64,000 bases of DNA, from positions 111,196-175,195 of the forward strand of contig CALUYZ010000002.1 in NCBI GenBank assembly GCA_944325175.1. The letters are read 5' to 3'. A model generated the notes under the pieces. It did no database searches and had not been told where the DNA came from. It saw only the letters and a program-made list of their open reading frames with translations. Shown here one piece after another: positions 14,495-23,075 of this stretch. The position numbers and the translations under genes were made by a program. Origin of the DNA: Candidatus Gastranaerophilales bacterium. GTDB taxonomy: Bacteria > Cyanobacteriota > Vampirovibrionia > Gastranaerophilales > Gastranaerophilaceae. Each line of letters opens with the position of its first letter. Within the stretch, counting starts at the first letter, position 1.

Positions 14495-14671
14495 AATGCA
14501 CCAAAATTGAACGATATTGGTGCATTTATCTTCTTTTCCTTAATATATCATTGTTTCCACATTAATTCAAGAGGTTAAAACCTCAATATTTTCTATTTTC
14601 TAATCTTCAAAACCCTTTAACAACAAAGTTTTTGACCCTCTTGCACCAATATCGTTCAAAATTGGTGCAAA
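14495..14671 (-). promoter_or_regulatory. Invertible promoter switch of gene E, OFF orientation, 12-nt cores
   Basis: Left site 14495-14526: arms AATGCACCAA/TTGGTGCATT, core AATTGAACGATA. Right site 14640-14671: arms CTTGCACCAA/TTGGTGCAAA, core TATCGTTCAAAA. Both cores carry one extra base relative to D, and the extra bases are complementary, so ten core bases match. The interval is 113 bp. Minus-strand promoter TTGAAT 14565-14570, 17 bp, TATATT 14542-14547, pointing away from E. Confidence 0.8.
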
Positions 14672-14698
14672 ATTGAAAGGATACATTTATGCTGGATG

Positions 14699-14727
14699 TT
14701 GAAAGCAAGATGAAATAATGATAGTAT
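14699..14727 (+). promoter_or_regulatory. Second, fixed promoter of gene E
   Basis: TTGAAA, 17 bp, TAGTAT (14722-14727), followed by TGAAGT-GTT-ACTTCA at 14737-14751. It is identical to the gene D arrangement. Confidence 0.55.
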
Positions 14728-14796
14728 GAGAATATGTGAAGTGTTACTTCATTATATATTTATGGTTTAGTTAATCAAGATAGAAAGGTAATTTTT

Positions 14797-15768
14797 ATGA
14801 AAAAGAAAACAGGCTTTACACTTGCTGAAGTTTTGATTACTTTGGCAATTATTGGCATAGTGGCTGCGATTACTTTGCCAAGCTTACTTGTGAATGTTAA
14901 TGAAAAAGCATGGGATGCACAGAAAAAAGCTCTTCATGCAAGACTAGCTCAAGCTATTGGGCAAATGAATACCCTAGGGGGCTATGGTACCTATACGGAA
15001 AATGAAGACGGCACCGCAACAGCAGATACCGCCGCTGAAAGTTTTATCTTGGATGCATTGTCAAAGGTTTACAAAATAAATAACGTTTGCGGTCCTGATA
15101 AATTAAGTTCCTGTGGTATTCCAAGCAAAATTACAACGTTAGATGCAGTTTCTGAAATTAATTTTCCAACTAAGATGAAAGAGTTAAATGCAAAACTTTT
15201 AAATGGAAATCATTATACAGGTGAAGACGGTGACGTGGCAGACACAAAAGCTGCTGCATTTGAAACAGTGAATGGGGAATCAATAGCAGTATTCTATAAC
15301 CCATTATGCAGTTCAGATACAACAGCTGATCATTACACCTTTAACAAAATGTGCGTTAACTTTGTCTACGACCTAAACGGCACAGAAGGACCTAATCAAG
15401 TAGGTAAAGATGTTGGTTTTATTACAGCCTTCTATAATAAAAGTCCTGTCGTTGTAGCACCTATTCCATATAACACTGATTATACATCAGTCGTAAAACA
15501 ATATACAGAAACAGACGGTCAAATTGATGCACCGACAGCATGCAAAACCATGGGAGAAGACCTAAGGCTTCCTGATAGAGATGAGCTTGCATCATTATTT
15601 GTTAATGCTCCACTTATCAACCTAGGTGAAAGCACTAGCGTCTATTGGTCGGGCTCGGTCATTTCACTGGGCACTTCTGGGATAGCCTGGGCCCAGAACT
15701 TCAATACTGGCGGCCGTGGCCGTACCTATCGTTCTCTTACGCGCTACGTGCGCTGCCTCAGGAGATAA
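14797..15768 (+). CDS. DGR target E: prepilin-like protein with diversified lectin-like end
   Basis: 323 residues, same architecture and start context as D (MKKKTGFTLAEV). The variable tail is identical to D. Synonymous divergence from D in the first three quarters, against perfect identity in the last 336 bp and near identity upstream of the ATG, points to gene conversion or joint retrohoming at the ends of an older duplication. A diverged patch, DTTADHYTFNKMC versus DTTANHYAQNKMC in D, lies near residue 185. Confidence 0.92.
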   Translation: MKKKTGFTLAEVLITLAIIGIVAAITLPSLLVNVNEKAWDAQKKALHARLAQAIGQMNTLGGYGTYTENEDGTATADTAAESFILDALSKVYKINNVCGPDKLSSCGIPSKITTLDAVSEINFPTKMKELNAKLLNGNHYTGEDGDVADTKAAAFETVNGESIAVFYNPLCSSDTTADHYTFNKMCVNFVYDLNGTEGPNQVGKDVGFITAFYNKSPVVVAPIPYNTDYTSVVKQYTETDGQIDAPTACKTMGEDLRLPDRDELASLFVNAPLINLGESTSVYWSGSVISLGTSGIAWAQNFNTGGRGRTYRSLTRYVRCLRR

Positions 15769-15770
15769 AA
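15635..15770 (+). repeat. DGR variable repeat VR-E
   Basis: 136 bp, identical to VR-D, with the same 15 adenine-site and four other differences from TR. Two independently mutagenised repeats would not be identical, so one was copied from the other. Confidence 0.93.
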
Positions 15771-15785
15771 AATTTGCCATTTTGT

Positions 15786-15800
15786 CATTTTGCTAAAATG
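15786..15800. other. Small hairpin after the gene E variable repeat
   Basis: CATTTTGCTAAAATG at 17 nt after the stop codon. Confidence 0.55.
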
Positions 15801-15878
15801 TGACAAGACCAAACAAAAAGACTCTTTTTTTACAAAACGAATAATAAGTTTCTTTTCAACTTTATTAATTAAGAAACT

Positions 15879-15907
15879 AGCGTCGCTTTTTTAAGCGACG
15901 CTTTTTT
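15879..15907 (+). terminator. Terminator after gene E
   Basis: AGCGTCGCTT/AAGCGACGCT stem with TTTTTT tail, duplicated from that of gene D. Confidence 0.8.
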
Positions 15908-15949
15908 CAATATTTTAAAAGAATTGGCGCAAAAAAATGATTTGATGTT

Positions 15950-15973
15950 GTTGGGCTGAAAGCCCAACCTACT
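15950..15973. repeat. REP-like palindrome
   Basis: GTTGGGCT-GAA-AGCCCAAC followed by CTACT. A related palindrome with the same CTACT flank is at 45865-45889. Confidence 0.5.
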
Positions 15974-15997
15974 TTGTGGGGGAATTGTGGTATTAAA

Positions 15998-16172
15998 AAT
16001 GCACCAAAATGTTTAAGTTTGGTGCATTTTAGGTCTTTTTATTAATATAGCATTGTTTTGGATTTTGTTCAAGATTGGGAAAAAGGGTGGATGAACTTTT
16101 TGGGTGGGTGGAAGGTGGTGCAGATATTGGGGTTTTGGTGGGTTGCAACAAACTTAAACAGATTGATGCAAA
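15998..16172 (-). promoter_or_regulatory. Invertible promoter switch of gene F, OFF orientation
   Basis: Left site 15998-16028: arms AATGCACCAA/TTGGTGCATT, core AATGTTTAAGT. Right site 16142-16172: arms GTTGCAACAA/TTGATGCAAA, core ACTTAAACAGA. Nine core bases (TGTTTAAGT) match in inverted orientation, and the interval is 113 bp. Minus-strand promoter TTGAAC 16067-16072, 17 bp, TATATT 16044-16049, pointing away from F. The core belongs to the same class as gene B. Confidence 0.78.
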
Positions 16173-16193
16173 AAGTTGAAAGGATAGAATGAT

Positions 16194-17165
16194 ATGAAAA
16201 AGTTGAAAGGTTTTACGCTGGCTGAGGTGTTGATTACTTTGGCGATTATTGGGATTGTGGCGGCGATTACATTGCCGAGTTTGCTTGTGAATGTGAATGA
16301 GAAGGCATGGGATGCGCAGAAGAAGGCGTTTCATGCCAGAATGGCGCAAGCGATTGGGCAGATGAATACGTTGGGCGGGTATGGTCAGTTTGAAACTGAT
16401 GATGACGGAACGGCGACAGAAGATACGGCGGCGGAAAGTTTTATTTTGGATGCATTATCTAAAGTTTATAAAATTAACAATGTTTGCGGACCTGATAAAT
16501 TGAGTTCTTGCGGGATGCCAAGCAAGATTACGACGTTGGGCGGTGAAGCGGAGATTAGTTTTCCAACGAAGATGAGTGAGTTGAATGAAAAAATGTTGAA
16601 TGGCGCGCATGTGACAAATGAAACAGAAAAGGTTGCAGATACGAAGGCGGCGGCGTTTGAGACGGCAAATGGAGAGTCGGTTGCTGTGTTTTATAATCCT
16701 TTGTGCAGTTCTGATAGCTTGGGTAATCATACGACTCAGTACAAAATGTGTGTGAATTTTGTTTATGATTTGAATGGGACGGAAGGTCCTAATGAGGTGG
16801 GGAAGGATGTTGGGTTTATGACGGCATTTTATAGAAAAAATTCTGTTGTTGTTGCACCTGTTCCGTATAGCAGAGATTATGAATCAACTGTTGTTCAATA
16901 TACACAAGATGAAGAAGCAATAGATGCTCCTACTGCATGTAAAGTAATGGGGGAAGATTTAAGACTTCCTGATAAAGATGAACTTGCATCATTATTTATA
17001 AATGCTCCATTAATAAATATTGAAACAGCTGCATATGGTTATTGGTCAGGTTCCGTTATATCATATGGAAATACAGGAACAGCATGGTCACAAGGCATGA
17101 ATATTGGTGATTGTTTTAGAAGCACACGTTCCAACACCGGTTATGTTCGCTGTATTAAAAAATAG
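16194..17165 (+). CDS. DGR-family target F: prepilin-like protein, diverged lectin-like end
   Basis: 323 residues, start MKKLKGFTLAEVLITLAII with GAAAGGAT upstream. The first 500 bp are markedly more GC-rich in codon choice (GCG, GGG, ACG) than the rest of the gene and window, while the last third is AT-rich: a mosaic that suggests recombination between paralogues. The C-terminus, with YWSGSVISYGNTGTAW and TGYVRCIKK, follows the lectin-like pattern but its DNA no longer matches TR, and the post-VR hairpin is absent. Probably not a current DGR recipient. Confidence 0.83.
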   Translation: MKKLKGFTLAEVLITLAIIGIVAAITLPSLLVNVNEKAWDAQKKAFHARMAQAIGQMNTLGGYGQFETDDDGTATEDTAAESFILDALSKVYKINNVCGPDKLSSCGMPSKITTLGGEAEISFPTKMSELNEKMLNGAHVTNETEKVADTKAAAFETANGESVAVFYNPLCSSDSLGNHTTQYKMCVNFVYDLNGTEGPNEVGKDVGFMTAFYRKNSVVVAPVPYSRDYESTVVQYTQDEEAIDAPTACKVMGEDLRLPDKDELASLFINAPLINIETAAYGYWSGSVISYGNTGTAWSQGMNIGDCFRSTRSNTGYVRCIKK

Positions 17166-17200
17166 TTAATGACGGGTAAAAAGAGGGGTTATGTGAATTA

Positions 17201-17227
17201 AAAGGCGCTTTTTGAAAGCGCCTTTTT
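17201..17227. terminator. Bidirectional terminator between gene F and serA
   Basis: AAAGGCGCTTT/AAAGCGCCTTT with flanking T tracts on both strands, 8 bp from the serA stop. Confidence 0.8.
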
Positions 17228-17234
17228 GTTATTG

Positions 17235-18827
17235 TTACAGTTTTATGAATTTAGCTTGAATGATGCCGTCGATTTTGTTTATTTTTTCTATTGTTGAGGG
17301 TTGAACAATATCGTCTGTGTTTATAATCATTAAGCTGATGTCGTCTTTTGAGTCATTTTTTTGTGCAACTTGCATTTTTGAAATGTTTACATTGTCGCAT
17401 CCAAGAACTGAAGCAACTTGTCCAATCATGTTGGGTTTATTTTTGTGAGGAACAAGAAGCATATATTTATCGGGTTCGATTGATGTAATGTAATCATTTA
17501 ATTTAACAATTCTTTCAATGCCTGCAGCAATTAAAGCGCCTGAAACTTCAATGTCTTCTTTATCTGTTAACAATTTAGTTGAAATAGAACCTATGTAGTC
17601 TGTTGTTTGATGAGATTTTTGAATAGTTACATCAATACCCCTTTGTTTTGCAATTAAAGGTGCATTAACATAGTTAACACCAACTAAATTAGCCGATAAA
17701 ACGCCTTTTAAAACTGCAACCTCTAAAGGTGAAACATCAAGATTTGCTAAAGTTCCTTTAACTTCAATTTTAATTCCTCTTAAATTAGAATCTAAAATTT
17801 CAGAAGCTATTTTTGCAATAGATTCTGCTATTGGCATATATTCTTTAACAGGTTCCAATTTTTGAGGTTTTAAGGCAGGAATGTTAACAGCGCTTGTTGC
17901 ATCGCCCCCTGATAAAACTTCTTTAACTTGTTCTGCAACATCAAGTGCAACGTTAATTTGAGCTTCGCTTGTGCTTGCCCCTAAATGCGGAGTTAGAACA
18001 ATTTTATTGCCCAATTTTAAAAGGGGTGAATTTTGAACATTTTTTTCATCTTCATAAACATCTATTGCAGCAGCTGCAACTTGCCCTTGTTCAATAGCGT
18101 CAGAAAGGGCTTTTTCATCAATAATACCACCCCTTGCGCAGTTTATAATTCTAACGCCTTTTTTCATTCTGTTTATTGTGTTTGTATTGATTAAAGAAGT
18201 TGTTTCTTTTGTTTTTGGTGTGTGGATTGTAATAAAATCGGGAATTGCCCAGAAATCATCCAAATGTTCAATATATTTTCCGCCAAATTTTTCAACGTAT
18301 TCTTTTGTTGTGTAAGGGTCGTTTACAACAAGTTTCATTCCTAAAGAAAGTGCTACTTGTGCAACGTGTTGACCGATTTTACCAAAGCCAATAACTCCAA
18401 GAGTTTTACCGTATAATTCAACCCCTGTGAATTTAGACCTTTCCCATAAACCTTGTTTAACGGAAGCATCTGCAACGGGGATGTTTCTGCTCATTGCCAT
18501 CATCATAGCGACCGTGTGCTCAGCTGCTGCGTTTGTGTTGCCGTCAGGTGAATTTACAACAATAATGCCTTTTTTGGTTGCTGCATCAAGGTCAATATTA
18601 TCAACGCCAACACCAGCTCTGCCTATAATTTTCATATTTGTAGCAGCTTCAATAATTTTAGCTGTTACTTTTGTTTGCGACCTTACAAGAAGAGCATCAT
18701 AGTTAGCAATAATTTTACATAGTTCGTCTTCATCCATTGTAGGAAGATTATCAACTTCAGCTACATCTTGCACAATTTTTACTGCCGCTTCGTTTATTTT
18801 ATCTGTTATTAAAACTTTCATTTTCAA
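17235..18827 (-). CDS. serA: D-3-phosphoglycerate dehydrogenase
   Basis: 530 residues, the long form. Substrate domain, Rossmann NAD domain with GKTLGVIGFGKIGQHVA, RAGVGVDNIDLDAA, the catalytic Arg in NCARGGIIDE, and His in LTPHLGASTSEAQ. An intervening domain and a C-terminal ACT domain (about 455-530, MLLVPHKNKPNMIGQVASVLG) suggest serine feedback. It catalyses the first step of serine synthesis. It follows a class V aminotransferase gene by 6 bp; the pair probably forms an operon for serine/glycine metabolism. Confidence 0.95.
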   Translation of the reverse strand: MKMKVLITDKINEAAVKIVQDVAEVDNLPTMDEDELCKIIANYDALLVRSQTKVTAKIIEAATNMKIIGRAGVGVDNIDLDAATKKGIIVVNSPDGNTNAAAEHTVAMMMAMSRNIPVADASVKQGLWERSKFTGVELYGKTLGVIGFGKIGQHVAQVALSLGMKLVVNDPYTTKEYVEKFGGKYIEHLDDFWAIPDFITIHTPKTKETTSLINTNTINRMKKGVRIINCARGGIIDEKALSDAIEQGQVAAAAIDVYEDEKNVQNSPLLKLGNKIVLTPHLGASTSEAQINVALDVAEQVKEVLSGGDATSAVNIPALKPQKLEPVKEYMPIAESIAKIASEILDSNLRGIKIEVKGTLANLDVSPLEVAVLKGVLSANLVGVNYVNAPLIAKQRGIDVTIQKSHQTTDYIGSISTKLLTDKEDIEVSGALIAAGIERIVKLNDYITSIEPDKYMLLVPHKNKPNMIGQVASVLGCDNVNISKMQVAQKNDSKDDISLMIINTDDIVQPSTIEKINKIDGIIQAKFIKL

Positions 18828-18833
18828 ATTTCC

Positions 18834-19934
18834 TTATTTTTTAAGTATTTCAACTGTTTCTTTTAGGGCAGCCAAAGCTGTTAGAACATCTCTTCTTGAA
18901 ACAAAGCCCAGTGTTCCCATTCTAAAGATTTTATCTTTAAGGTCGTTTTGACCGTTTGCAACCGTAATATCGTATTGTTCTTTCATTGTTTTTCTGATAT
19001 CTGGAACACTAACGCCATCAGGCGGCAAAACAGATGTTATTGCATAGCTTGCAATAGATTCATCTTCCACAAAAAGTTTAAGCCCGAGGTTTTTAATGCC
19101 TTCTCTTAAAAGTTTTGCATTTTGTTTGTGAAGTTCAAAAATATTTTCTAAGCCATGGTCTTTCATCATAGCTAAAGCGGCATCTAAGGCAACAACCAAG
19201 TTAACTGCGGGAGTCCAAGGGGTTGTGTCTTTTTCAAGATTTTTCTTGTAATCTGTCCAATTAAAGTAAAAATCAGGGTATTCGCATTTTTTATGAACTT
19301 CAAAAGCCCTTTCATTTGCTGCCAAAAATGCAAGCCCCGGGGGAATCATAAACCCTTTTTGAGAACCTGAAACTAAAACATCAATGCCCCATTCATCCAT
19401 CGGGCAATTAATTGCGCCAAGAGATGTTATACCGTCTACAACGCTTAATGCGCCATGGGCTTTAACAAGCGCAACCAAATCTTTAACAGGGTTTGTAACA
19501 CCTGTTGAAGTTTCATTGTGGGTCATAGTTACAATTTTAATTTCTTTATTAACATCTTTATCTAAAATTTCTTTTAGGTCATTTGGGTTAATTGCTTTTC
19601 CATAAGGAACTTCAAGCTCAATTACTTCTGCCCCTCTTGATTTTGCAATTTTTGCCCAGCGTTTGCCAAAGTTGCCGATTATAAGGCATAAAACTTTGTC
19701 GCCTTTATTTACAAGGTTTCCTAATGCGGAACACATTGCGCCTGTGCCTGAGGATGTATAAATATGAACATCATTTTTTGTTTGGAAAACCCATTTCAAG
19801 CCTTCTTCAACTCTTCTTAAAATAGCTGAAAATTCTTTGCTTCTATGACCTATCGGGTGTTTTGCCATTGCTAAAAGCACGCTTTCAGGAACAGGTGTTG
19901 GTCCCGGTATCATTAAAAATTCCTTGTCTTTCAT
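18834..19934 (-). CDS. Class V aminotransferase, alanine-glyoxylate/serine-pyruvate type
   Basis: 366 residues, PLP fold-type I. It begins MIPGPTPVPESVL, has the substrate-loop HRSKEF, PLP phosphate site SSGTGAMCSAL, and the Schiff-base lysine in VSGSQKGFMIPPGLAF. These match the AGXT/SGAT family. Adjacent to serA it may provide the transaminase step with phosphohydroxypyruvate or interconvert serine, alanine and glyoxylate; the substrate cannot be decided from sequence. It lies 46 bp downstream of a GNAT gene on the same strand. Confidence 0.9.
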   Translation of the reverse strand: MKDKEFLMIPGPTPVPESVLLAMAKHPIGHRSKEFSAILRRVEEGLKWVFQTKNDVHIYTSSGTGAMCSALGNLVNKGDKVLCLIIGNFGKRWAKIAKSRGAEVIELEVPYGKAINPNDLKEILDKDVNKEIKIVTMTHNETSTGVTNPVKDLVALVKAHGALSVVDGITSLGAINCPMDEWGIDVLVSGSQKGFMIPPGLAFLAANERAFEVHKKCEYPDFYFNWTDYKKNLEKDTTPWTPAVNLVVALDAALAMMKDHGLENIFELHKQNAKLLREGIKNLGLKLFVEDESIASYAITSVLPPDGVSVPDIRKTMKEQYDITVANGQNDLKDKIFRMGTLGFVSRRDVLTALAALKETVEILKK

Positions 19935-19980
19935 AAAAAAATTCCCCCTATATAATATTAAACTTGCTGCACTTTATAAT

Positions 19981-20991
19981 TTAAAGTGAGGATGATGATG
20001 AAAATGAAGAAAACGAAGACGAAACTGGCAAATACGCTTGCGGATATGTATATGTAACTTTAAAACCTAACTGTTCATACATTTTTACCGCAGGCAAATT
20101 GTCATAATCTGTGCTTACGTTAAGTTCATCAACATTTATAACGCCTTGTTTATTTAATTTAATAATTTCTTCAACAGTTAATTTAACCATAACTTCAGAA
20201 AGCCCTAAACCTCTATGTTCAGGGATTATTCCAACTAAAGGAATGTTTGCAATATGAATTCCTGTAATATTCGCAAGCGAAAAACCTACAACATCATTTT
20301 CATAAAGCAAAACTTTTGAAGCAGAATTTAAAAATTTGCCGTAAATTTCATCAACAAGCTTGTTTGTAATATCATTCACCCCATTGATTGTTTTAAAGCG
20401 AGGGTCAAAATTAACATCAGATGTATTTGAAAAAGATTTAAAAATGCAATTTCTTAATTCTTCTTTGTATAAATCACGATATTGAACAATTTTGTAGCCT
20501 ATGGGAAGGTCTGTAAATCTTATTTTTTCTAAAGCCCTTGTTTCTTTTTTATCTGTTATGGGAAAATTTAAAACCGCTAAGTTAACAAAATTGAAGCCAT
20601 ATCTTCTTATTTCATCTTTAAAATTTTCTTGTATACCGAGCATAGGATAGCTTACAAGCGATGTTCTTCTTTTTGCTTCGGTTTCTTTTAAAAATGCTTC
20701 AACAAGGGCTTTTCTTTTTTCTGTATTATTCTCTAAACCAAGACAGTGGATGACATAAAGCTCAATAGCATCGTTTTGTGCTTCTGAATAAGCCAAAAAG
20801 GCTGTTGGGATATAATCTTCAAGAAGGAGAATACATTTAATGATGCCTTTTTTAAAATATTCAATAAAATCATCATAAATTAAAGGTTCAAGTTCAAAAC
20901 GATAATCTTTCTTGCAATTAATTCGAAAATCGTTATATGCACCCATAAAAATTTTAAAATATTTTTCAGATAACGGTTCTGTTATATACAT
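19981..20991 (-). CDS. GNAT-family acetyltransferase with Ser-rich tail
   Basis: 336 residues. The C-terminal half has the acetyl-CoA-binding pattern IPLVGIIPEHRGLGLSEVMVKLTVEE and the later VSTDYDNLPAVKMYEQLGFKV, characteristic of GNAT N-acetyltransferases. The N-terminal half (EPLIYDDFIEYFKKG, ILLLEDYIPTAFLAYSE) looks like a second, degenerate GNAT fold. The last 13 residues are almost only Ser and Phe, from a low-complexity TCA/TCC/TTC run. The gene ends 46 bp before the aminotransferase gene. Substrate unknown. Confidence 0.75.
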   Translation of the reverse strand: MYITEPLSEKYFKIFMGAYNDFRINCKKDYRFELEPLIYDDFIEYFKKGIIKCILLLEDYIPTAFLAYSEAQNDAIELYVIHCLGLENNTEKRKALVEAFLKETEAKRRTSLVSYPMLGIQENFKDEIRRYGFNFVNLAVLNFPITDKKETRALEKIRFTDLPIGYKIVQYRDLYKEELRNCIFKSFSNTSDVNFDPRFKTINGVNDITNKLVDEIYGKFLNSASKVLLYENDVVGFSLANITGIHIANIPLVGIIPEHRGLGLSEVMVKLTVEEIIKLNKQGVINVDELNVSTDYDNLPAVKMYEQLGFKVTYTYPQAYLPVSSSFSSFSSSSSL

Positions 20992-20998
20992 TAAATTT

Positions 20999-22279
20999 TC
21001 ATCTTCCTTGTTTTAGGCTCATTATATCACAAAGATTTTTTGTTTCGTTATTTATCGGCTCATCTTTGTTTACATCTTTATACATATGCTCCATTCTTGT
21101 GATTTTAGTTTCTATGTATCTTTTATTAAATTGAGTTATTTTAGGCTCTATTGCAATTCTTTCCTTAATTTTTAGCCCATAACCGGTTAGTGCCACAATT
21201 TTTTTCGGATTATTTGTAATTAAATTAAATTCCTTGTAGCCTAAATCAACAAGAATTTGTGCGCCTGTGCCATAGTTTCTTAAATCTGATTTAAAACCTA
21301 AAGAAATATTTGCATCAATGGTATCTTGCCCCATATCTTGCAATTTATAGGCTTTTAATTTATTTATAAGCCCTATTCCTCTGCCTTCATGGTCTCTTAT
21401 ATAAACCAAAGCACCTTTTCCGTATTTTGAAATCATTTTAAGAGAATCTGTTAATTGTTGGTTGCAATCACATTTTAAACTGTGGAAAATATCGCCCGTT
21501 AAACATTCCGAGTGGATTCTAATTAAAGGAGTTTTATCTGATTTATCATCTGCCACAAGTGCCACATGCTCAACATTTGTTAATTTATCTATATAGCCAT
21601 AAATTACAAAATTACCAAATTCAGTGGGAAGAGGGGTTTCCACCATTCTTTTAACGTGACGCTCAAACCCCAAGCGGTATTCAATTAAATCTGCAACCGT
21701 AATTAATTTTATATTGTGTTTTTCTTTGAATTTAACAAGATCATCTCGCCTTGCCATGGTGCCATTTTCATTTGTAATTTCGCAAATAACACCGGATGGT
21801 ATAAGCCCTGCAAGCCTTGCTAAATCAACCGCCGTTTCTGTATGCCCTGCTCTTTTTAAAACACCGCCTTCTTTTGCAATTAAAGGGAAAATGTGCCCGG
21901 GGCGCCTTAGGTCGCTTGGGGTTGATTTTTCATCAATTATTACTTGAATTGTTTTTGCTCTGTCAAATGCTGAAATTCCCGTGGTTGTTCCAAACTTAGG
22001 GTCAGCATCCACACTTTGGGTAAAGTTTGTGCCTTTAATATCCGTATTATGTTCAACCATAGGGGAGATGTTTAATCTTTCTGCAATTTCTTTTGTAATA
22101 GCATGGCAGACAAGCCCACGGCAATTTGTAATCATGAAATTAATCCAGTCGGGTGTTACAAATTGGGCGGGAAGAATTAAATCGCCCTCGTTTTCTCTGT
22201 CTTCATCGTCTGCAACTATAACAGGCAAGCCTTTTTTAAAATCTTCGATGGCATCTTTTATTGTGTCAAACATAATCAA
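20999..22279 (-). CDS. ribBA: Bifunctional DHBP synthase / GTP cyclohydrolase II
   Basis: 426 residues. The N-terminal RibB half has ADDEDRENEGDLILPA and the GHTETAVDLARLAG block; the C-terminal RibA half has zinc-site cysteines in HSECLTGDIFHSLKCDCNQQL, then YIRDHEGRGIGL and LGFKSDLRNYGTGAQIL. It makes two riboflavin precursors, from ribulose-5-phosphate and from GTP. ATG at 22273 (MFDTIKD) is an alternative start. It lies 6 bp after ribE. Confidence 0.95.
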   Translation of the reverse strand: MIMFDTIKDAIEDFKKGLPVIVADDEDRENEGDLILPAQFVTPDWINFMITNCRGLVCHAITKEIAERLNISPMVEHNTDIKGTNFTQSVDADPKFGTTTGISAFDRAKTIQVIIDEKSTPSDLRRPGHIFPLIAKEGGVLKRAGHTETAVDLARLAGLIPSGVICEITNENGTMARRDDLVKFKEKHNIKLITVADLIEYRLGFERHVKRMVETPLPTEFGNFVIYGYIDKLTNVEHVALVADDKSDKTPLIRIHSECLTGDIFHSLKCDCNQQLTDSLKMISKYGKGALVYIRDHEGRGIGLINKLKAYKLQDMGQDTIDANISLGFKSDLRNYGTGAQILVDLGYKEFNLITNNPKKIVALTGYGLKIKERIAIEPKITQFNKRYIETKITRMEHMYKDVNKDEPINNETKNLCDIMSLKQGR

Positions 22280-22285
22280 CCTTTC

Positions 22286-22912
22286 TTAAAACCCGTTTTC
22301 AAGCAAAAATTCTTTTGTTATTTTAGATTCCTTTTTGTTTTCGGTAAATTTTTTTATATATTTTGCAACCATATCATATTCTATATTAACAAAATCGTTT
22401 TGTTTTAAATGTTTAAGATTTGTGTTCAAAAATGTATAAGGCAAAATTGAAACCTCAAACGAATTGTCATAAACCTTAGAAACAGTTAAGCTTATGCCGT
22501 TTATGGAAATTGAACCTTTTTCAATAACCAAGCTTGTATCTGATTCAAAATTAAAAATTTTTGCAATGCCCTCATTTTTAATTGAGTTTAATTTTGAAAT
22601 ACAGTCTATATGCCCTGAAACCAAGTGTCCATCAAGCCTTGAATTAATTTGCATTGCACGCTCGATATTTACAATATCGCCGATTTTTAAATAATTAAAA
22701 TTGGTTCTGTTTAAAGTTTCAGCCATTGCTTCAAAGGTTAAAATTTTATTCTTTTTTTTAATAACCGTTTGACATGCCCCGTTTATTGATATGGAATCAC
22801 CAATTTTAATTTCCGAACAATCAAGGTTAAGCTCTATGGCAAAAAGCTTTCCGCCATTTTTGTCAATAATTTCTGTAACCTTTCCCAAATCTTCAATCAA
22901 ACCTGTGAACAT
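22286..22912 (-). CDS. ribE: Riboflavin synthase alpha subunit
   Basis: 208 residues with two internally repeated lumazine-binding domains: MFTGLIEDLGKV, GDSISINGACQTV and SRLDGHLVSGHID in the first; KGSISINGISLTV and NTNLKHL in the second. It dismutates two dimethylribityllumazine molecules to riboflavin. ribD and ribH are not in this window. The 110 bp upstream show no FMN riboswitch pattern. Confidence 0.94.
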   Translation of the reverse strand: MFTGLIEDLGKVTEIIDKNGGKLFAIELNLDCSEIKIGDSISINGACQTVIKKKNKILTFEAMAETLNRTNFNYLKIGDIVNIERAMQINSRLDGHLVSGHIDCISKLNSIKNEGIAKIFNFESDTSLVIEKGSISINGISLTVSKVYDNSFEVSILPYTFLNTNLKHLKQNDFVNIEYDMVAKYIKKFTENKKESKITKEFLLENGF

Positions 22913-23075
22913 AAGAAAAAAATAACATAAAAAAAGATTTTCTTCTAAAAATAAAGGTGGGTATGGGTGCTTATTTGTAAAGTTTTGTTACAAATGAATA
23001 CTCTTTTTCATAAAGTTTTTAGCAATTTTGACGACATGAATAATATAAAGAACTGAACAAAGGGGGTGAAATCCA

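Noticed and set aside
22913..23075. FMN riboswitch before ribE
   Set aside because: The conserved RFN-type boxes and paired helices are not visible in the 110-160 bp upstream.
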